Shown piece by piece: positions 54,952-60,379 of a stretch of 60,379 nucleotides of DNA. The stretch spans positions 771,643 through 832,021 of the forward strand of contig BFEA01000294.1 in the NCBI GenBank assembly GCA_003427395.1, in the 5' to 3' direction. The notes beneath the pieces are model-generated. The model was not told the origin of the DNA. It saw only the letters and a program-made list of their open reading frames with translations, and made no database searches. The translations under genes were made by a program, and so were the position numbers. This DNA is from Chara braunii. Taxonomy: Eukaryota; Streptophyta; Charophyceae; Charales; Characeae. Every line of letters begins with the position of its first letter. The first letter of the stretch is position 1.

Positions 54952-56916
54952 GTGGTTTTCCAATCCTCAAGCTTCATGACTTCGTTTTCCAACAAAGTTT
55001 GCGCCAGTAGGTCCACCAGTTTGCCGGACTCCCATTCGTACCGAAAGGTGGACACAGGTTCGCAGAACAGGCATTCTGTTTTGGGACAATTGGTTTCCAA
55101 AAGTCCTTTGGAACCTGCTGTTTTAAACTGGGATGATAAACAGAGAAGATTCACGTACTGTTTTACCTTTCTTTTTTATCCTACCAATTAACCACGTCAT
55201 TTAAAAAAAATAAAAAAAACTGAAATTCCTAATGCATGATAATGATGATGATGTCAGAGAACCGAGGCACTGGCCTCTGTAAAGACTAAAGGCTGAATTG
55301 GCATTCTGTTTGGGGGGTCTACTGTTTCAAAATGTCCTAGATGTAGGTACACCATGTTCATTGAATCACTTAAGGGAGGAGTGGATGGATGAGTCATGCT
55401 GGCAGCTTGAAGGCTTAGTTGGCATTTCAAACATGTGACCCAAGTAGGTAAATGGGTAGGGCTTCCAGATCAGGAAAACTGTGAGTTCACTGTTTCTTAT
55501 CAGGAATGCAGTGTGTTTGCTTCGCAATATGTCTCTCTTGAATTAATATCATAATAAATCATATTAGTGTGTGAATTTCGGAGTTCGATTAAAATTTGAA
55601 TGATTTTTGGAGTTGAACAATTATGATTCTGTAGGGCCCATGCTAATTTCTTTCTCTATTTGTAAGTTGTAACTTGTAACTATTGTTCCAGTGTCTTTTC
55701 TTTTTTTGGCTCTAAACACAGCTGGCGGCCTCCATATTGCAGGGATAAGAGCCCATGCCGCATGGAGGTTCCGCCTATTGGCTGGCTGGCCAGTCTTATT
55801 CATGGGGAGCATCACATGCTGGGAGCATCACGCTTCATGCAAATTTGTAGAAGCATCGGTCCCAGGAGAGAACTGCATTGACTGATCTCGCCTCTTGAGG
55901 CGATTGACAATCTCTTGCCCCTGTTCCAGGGGTAATGGAGGACAATCCCCTCCTTTTCTTTTATGGCCTAGTTCCTTCCTTGTACAACTTCTCTCTTATG
56001 GCCACAGCTGTTTGTATCAGTTTGTTAAACTTTGTTTCGTTGCATTTGAATAGGTGTTTCTTATTTCGACTATAAGAGGACAGGATCCTAATGTCTCTGG
56101 AGTCTGGACTTTGAACATCGAGGTTATGCAGATTCTAAGTCACAATACCTGGGTCTGCACATCCACATCTGGGTTGTCCAGGACAGACCGGTTCCAGATG
56201 ATGGATCCAGCAAACACTCAAACTGAGAGGAGTCAGAGAAGCCCAGGTAGACATTTCAGTCTGAGAAGAGTATTGTTGTTTTGTGCTTGTCAAATGGAGA
56301 GCGCCCAAATCCAACCCTGTTTCCAAAAAGTATGTATTGGGTCAAATGGGAATTTGAAGGGATGCAAACGGGGAAGGGGGTTTAAAAGAGAGGATTGATG
56401 GGTGCATATTTATGCTTTTGTTTTTGCTTCTTGCTTTTTTGTATTTTTGGAATTTTGTGAGGAACTTTGAGGCAACCCTCAGGCAAAAGTTGTTTGTATT
56501 GCAACTGTGCATGACGGACTGAATGTTATTTGCTTTTTTCCAGAATTTTTTGCTTATTTTTTGAGAATCTTCTAAAAGTTTGCTTATGCTCAACCAGCTC
56601 TCCCTGGGTTATCCGGCATGCCGCCTTGCCAGGACGTCCAGGTCTGGATTCGGACAATTCAGGGCCTGCTGGACGGCCTGCCTGGTAATAGATCCAATTT
56701 CTTTCCCATTGTGATCAGACTCTCAGCCTAAGCAGGGTAATGGCCCTGGTACTTCAAATTGTTCGACATATGCTCTCATATGGGACACTGGGCCCAGTTC
56801 CCAGCAGGTGTTGCTCTCCACGAATAGGTTGGAGCACTATTCCTTCCTCTCCCCCCCCCCAAAAAAAAAGAAAGATGTTTTGCTCCTAACCCGTTGAAAA
56901 TTGTGTCTTGTTTCAG
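54952..56916 (+). other. Second intron (1,965 bp) of the WDR6-like gene
   Basis: It runs from GTGGTT to TTGTTTCAG. It is phase 0. No recognised gene or repeat fills it. Open frames at 55691-55885 and 56054-56398 lack family motifs and are not needed to join the exons. A C-run followed by an A-run lies near 56850-56868. Confidence 0.6.
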
Positions 56917-57263
56917 GACCAACTATTTAAGTTTCATCGACACCTGGCCAATCGACATGCGCCCTCCAAAAGAAGCCTAGAAATAAGGGGCAGAGCAAGT
57001 CACCCAAGCAATCTCTCTTCCAGCTTACAGTCCTTGACAAAGTGGCCACGATCACTTCATGTCAACTACCACGGAAAGGAAATCCATACGGTCAAGTTCA
57101 TACCGAACCCCATGACACTCCCTGCTAGTGTGAACAGCCAACAGATTCCTGACTGTAGCAGTTGGAGCGGTGCTGTGCCTGAGTCTTGTACCAAGCCCAT
57201 TGCTACATGCAAGGAATTGTCCATTGTAACAGGAGCAGAGGATGGGACAGTGCGGATTATCAG
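56917..57263 (+). CDS. WDR6: WDR6/TRM734-like WD40 protein, internal exon (about 116 codons)
   Basis: It opens DQLFKFHRHLANR, then a 40-residue Ser/Lys-rich linker, then the WD40 strand YHGKEIHTVKF, a variable loop, and ELSIVTGAEDGTVRIIR. The family pattern is HGRELHSLCF...IATGCEDGTVRL. This adds roughly one WD40 blade to the propeller that grips the methyltransferase. The acceptor is TTGTTTCAG and the donor is a textbook CAG/GTACGT; the exon ends in phase 2. No following exon was found before 60379, so the gene continues outside the window. The linker and loop are longer than I recall in land plants. Confidence 0.85.
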
Positions 57264-57589
57264 GTACGTTGATCTGGGCTAGAGATTCAGTGAACTGGTG
57301 ACAAGGGAATGGGAGGATGAGCTATGTAAGTGGACATGAGCTTGAGAACTGACATCAATTGTGCAGTGATAGGCAGAAGGGTGATGAATCGCAGCTGCGG
57401 TTCCATTAAGCATGCCTTGTTGTGTTCACTGTGAGAGTAAAGCCTAGTCCGTTAAGCATGCCTCGTTGTGTTCACTGTGAGAGTTCGCACAATCTGATGT
57501 ATGATGCCCTATTTTTGAAAATCGCCAACCCCTTGCTTTTGTTTGCTTTTTTTTTTTTTGGTTGTTGACACTGTTATAGTACTTGTCTT

Positions 57590-57995
57590 TGTTGTTGATT
57601 GTGGTGGTGGTGATGGTGCTGCTGCTGCTGCTGTTGTGGTGGTGGTGATTGTGGGCGTCATTGTTGTTGTGGTGGTTGTGGTTGCCGTCATTGCTGTTGT
57701 TGTTGCCGTGATTGTTGTGGTTGCGGTTGTGGTGGTGGTGGCTGTTGTCGTTGTTGTTGTGTTCGTGGTCGCCGTGGTGGTTGTGGCTGTCAGTGTGGTC
57801 ATCGTTATCGTTGTCATCATTTGTGTGAATGTCATTGGTGGTGGTGGCAATGACGGTGGTGGCAATGACGGTGGTGGCAATGACGGTGCTGGCGGCGACG
57901 GTGGTCAAAGCGGTGGCTTTGGTAGTGGAGGTGTTGGTGGTGGTGGTGGTGTTGCTGCGGCTGTTGCTGCTGTTGCTGCTGTTGTTGTTGTTAAA
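57590..57995. repeat. GTT/GTG/GCT trinucleotide-rich repeat
   Basis: Triplets of the GTN and GCN type with drift fill about 400 bases. The long Val/Ala-rich frame on the plus strand and the His/Thr-rich frames on the minus strand are products of this repeat, not genes. Confidence 0.95.
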
Positions 57996-58647
57996 TTGGA
58001 ATTGAAGAATAAATATGTAGTCTGAGGATTAATATCACAGTACACCGGCATTGTAACAGGATGGACACTCCCATGCTTCAGACCTTCAACCTCACGTACT
58101 GCTCTGTCTGAAGGAGCGTCGACACTCAAACTATATTTAAACTATTAAGTTATTAACTAACTCTCTCTCGGGTTCCCGGATCATCCCTAGAGTGGGGACT
58201 GGGCCCGGGTTCCCGTAATTCAGAGAATTAATTCATAAATAGAAAAAATAATGCTGAATTGAAAATAGTAAAATAATGAATTTGAAAAAAGAAAAAGAAA
58301 AAAGTGGCGAAGTACGAGAGGATAACAAAGACCTCTTATCCCACGTATTCGAATTTACTTAGTACTAAGCTTACTGAGTCCGATAGTCCAACGGGCATAT
58401 GCGCCTGTACATCAGGTGCAGTAACGCTCACAGCAAAACGTTGTACGATGGGCCGCCAAATCGTTTGTAAGCAAATTTGTCTCGGAACTGAAAATTACGT
58501 GAGCCCTTGTGGCATATCTCGTACATCAGTCTCAGTGGCGATGTATCGAATCTTCGAGTAAGACAGCTCCTGAGATATCTTCCGAGTCTGAGTTATCCTG
58601 AGAGTGTGCTGAGGCCCATTGCTCGTAGCGTGCTGCAATTTTTCAGG

Positions 58648-58959
58648 CTAGTTCGATCCAGATACCACCCAATTTTTGGCCACGTTTTCTAAGGCCATAA
58701 GAAAGCAAAACTTAGGGTCATCAACCCCTTTGACTTCCCTGTGTAGGGTCATCAAGGAGAGTGGGAGTAACGCGTTACAATTGGTGGTCGTATTAATCCA
58801 GTATATAGTACCCATAATACATGTGATTTTCTGTTCTCGAGGCCTGAAAGACCCATTGTATCGTGTGATCATGAACCACGACTTCGACGGATCCTCCCAT
58901 ACGCTTTCAATGTTCTTGAACCTGTGCATGGAGATGATTTCGGATGGCCCTTCCAGCAT
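58648..58959 (-). CDS. Unrecognised ORF, 103 codons
   Basis: It starts MLEGPSEIISMHRFKNIESV and contains DPSKSWFMITRYNGSFRPRE and VKGVDDPKFCFLMALENVA. The composition is protein-like. No family is recognised. It may be a fragment of a mobile element or a chance frame; the T-run directly downstream of 58979 would lie 5' of its start. Confidence 0.25.
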   Translation of the reverse strand: MLEGPSEIISMHRFKNIESVWEDPSKSWFMITRYNGSFRPREQKITCIMGTIYWINTTTNCNALLPLSLMTLHREVKGVDDPKFCFLMALENVAKNWVVSGSN

Positions 58960-59498
58960 AAAAATGTTTTATTATTACTTTTTTTTTTTTTTTTTTTTTT
59001 TAATAAAACGGAACCTTATGGTTCCGGCTCCTTATCCATTCTGGGGAGCATCAGTCCGGTTCCTATTCCAACGGCAAGTCAGAAAGGATTACAATGAATA
59101 CTCACTCACGCTCCTCCCCCTTATGGCGTGGAGGCCCGAAGGACGACATTGATTACTTCCCTTGGGAAGGCTGTACCTTCCTTCACCCCTGCCTAAGTTA
59201 GCCTATTCTACTGGGGTTCTGGTTTTATCATGTATTTGGTGCTAAAAGCCTAAGCCCTAGTTTGGTATTTCTTTGTTTGTATTCTGGCTCTGATTGCAAT
59301 CAGACTCGACTCATTCACACTTTTCATGCACGTGAACAGCAGCACAACAAACTGGCGACATGCGCCCACACAGTACACAGAGATATGGCTTCCAGGTAAG
59401 TTCACTTCCACTGGCTATGGCAACTGAGCGCCCAACTTCCACTGTTCACACACTGGATCACCCTGGATATCCCACACTCGACACTCTGCACACTCACA

Positions 59499-59500
<2 letters not shown>

Positions 59501-59538
<38 letters not shown>
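59501..59538. repeat. (CA)n microsatellite
   Basis: About 19 uninterrupted CA units lie in the sequence leading into repeat copy 2. Confidence 0.97.
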
Positions 59539-59540
<2 letters not shown>

Positions 59541-59714
59541 CTATAGCTATGGCAGCGCTAGCTGCCACTACCCTATCGCTATTCTACACTTCTCTGCCCA
59601 CTTCGACTTCGGGCACACTGCAGACCTCCTCGCACAAGACGCTGAGGCAGCGCTTCCGCATGGCTTCCGCAGGAATGAATGAATGGCTGTGCGCAGCCTC
59701 TTGATTTATACTTC

Positions 59715-60230
59715 TGTGAGTCGTTGGTCTGCCCTGCTTCCCTGGCCCACGGTGTGCACAGTCCCAGACGGTACTTGCTTGACTGGACCGGACTGGCTGG
59801 ACTGGGACTGCTGACTCTGCGTGGTGGACTTCCACCACTTGCCCACTTGCCTAGACCTCTAGTGGGCTGACTTCCGAAAGGCCACTTCTAGAACTCTCTA
59901 CCTGGCCTTTCGGTACTGTAGCAGCTACGACTCTGCTCTTTCAGGTAGGTAGCAGCTACGACTTTGACCCTTCGGACAGTCTACAACTACAACCTCTGGA
60001 CTGTCTAGACTCCTACCCGACAGGTCTACAGTTCGAATCCCCTATACCCTGTAACCTACGAGATCCTACCTACCACTGGCGGTCCTACAGGTCGCAGGTT
60101 CAAATCTACGGGTTGACACAGTTACTGTACACAGGTAAGGTGGGGAACTAGGGATCGAGCCCTGGGACCCGCATCAGCTACTGCGAAGTGGTGAATACCG
60201 TTTCAGTGTGATGTTCTGATGTGGTTTCTA
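59715..60230 (+). repeat. Dispersed repeat, copy 2 (window-edge repeat)
   Basis: It is collinear with 1-450 as described there, with small indels. It includes gttcgaatcccct at about 60030 and ends with tgtacacaggtaagg at 60127-60141. A TATA-like gatttatac lies at 59703, just before the shared block begins, which would fit an LTR or Pol II leader. Confidence 0.7.
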
Positions 60231-60379
60231 GGGCGGATCTGAGTACTGGGTAATGATTGGTCAGGTGTCTGTTTGGATTCAGTAAGGTTGATCCTAGTAG
60301 GGCCGGTGTTGAGGCTTGGGAGGTGGCTGGGTTGGGGTTTTTTGGATAAGTTTGGTGTGCTGTGTAATGTATGGCGGGG
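60231..60379 (+). other. Window end, nothing recognised
   Basis: G- and T-rich sequence without a gene or repeat match inside the window. Confidence 0.4.

Larger units (their letters stand above)
57264..59714 (+). other. Start of third intron, with simple repeats
   Basis: It contains a 33-base direct repeat (57406-57438 and 57452-57484), a long GTT/GTG/GCT repeat at 57590-57995, a T-run at 58979-59001 and (CA)n at 59501-59538. A minus-strand frame of 103 codons lies at 58648-58959. No WD40 continuation is seen. Confidence 0.6.

Noticed and set aside
54952-55191. Rest of the 171-codon frame containing exon 54856-54951
   Set aside because: Residues after VYLK do not fit the family, and DQLFKFHRH from 56917 continues it in phase.
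55691-56398. Candidate extra exons between 54951 and 56917
   Set aside because: The flanking exons join in phase 0 and their peptides are adjacent in the family; these frames show no WD40 strand.
57543-58025. 160-codon Val/Ala-rich frame and overlapping His/Thr-rich minus frames
   Set aside because: They translate a GTT/GTG/GCT simple repeat.

Overview
The window is nuclear DNA from a eukaryote, most likely a streptophyte (a charophyte alga or early-diverging plant with a large, repeat-rich genome). The evidence is GT-AG introns, plant-type Ty3/gypsy elements primed by an initiator-Met-tRNA-like site, and fragments of plant-type mitochondrial genes (rps14, atp1, nad2) embedded in nuclear repeats. 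I cannot name the species; a Chara-like alga is a guess. Only one host gene is convincing: three plus-strand exons of a WDR6/TRM734-type WD40 protein, the partner subunit of the TRM7/FTSJ1 tRNA 2'-O-methyltransferase. They lie at 733-1017, 54856-54951 and 56917-57263. The first two join in phase across a 53.8-kb intron that holds almost everything else.

Layout. 1-450 is one copy of a dispersed repeat whose second copy is at 59715-60230, so both ends of the window sit in the same family. 2269-15951 is Element 1, a Ty3/gypsy chromovirus-like element with LTRs, PBS, PPT and a CTTC(T) target duplication. It is interrupted at 6925-11539 by a 4.6-kb insert with TG...CA ends and CAGTGG flanks, probably a solo LTR. 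16164-25048 is Element 2, a second gypsy element with 1.1-kb LTRs; a mitochondrial rps14 fragment sits inside its gag. The right LTR of Element 2 is followed by a second PBS, leader, gag and protease (Element 3, to about 29450), giving an LTR-internal-LTR-internal tandem. 30997-31740 holds atp1 and nad2 fragments.

31860-53637 is dominated by a non-coding, LARD-like element with LTRs of about 5 kb: LTR A from 33715 to 45187, split by about 6.6 kb of foreign sequence, and LTR B from 48616 to 53637. Internal remnants lie at 31860-33714 and 45188-48615. The foreign sequence in LTR A carries an unrecognised minus-strand ORF of 205 codons. The rest is simple repeats, minisatellites, hairpins and one 70-base assembly gap whose flanks are duplicated.

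All recognisable retroelement genes are broken by stops, frameshifts or lost catalytic residues. The sequences of special interest are the giant intron itself, a gapless long hairpin at 54072-54243 that resembles a miRNA precursor, the precise capture of rps14 in a gag gene, and an array of five hairpin units at 32971-33297. All recognised LTR elements point the same way as the host gene, so their poly(A) signals lie in sense within its intron.
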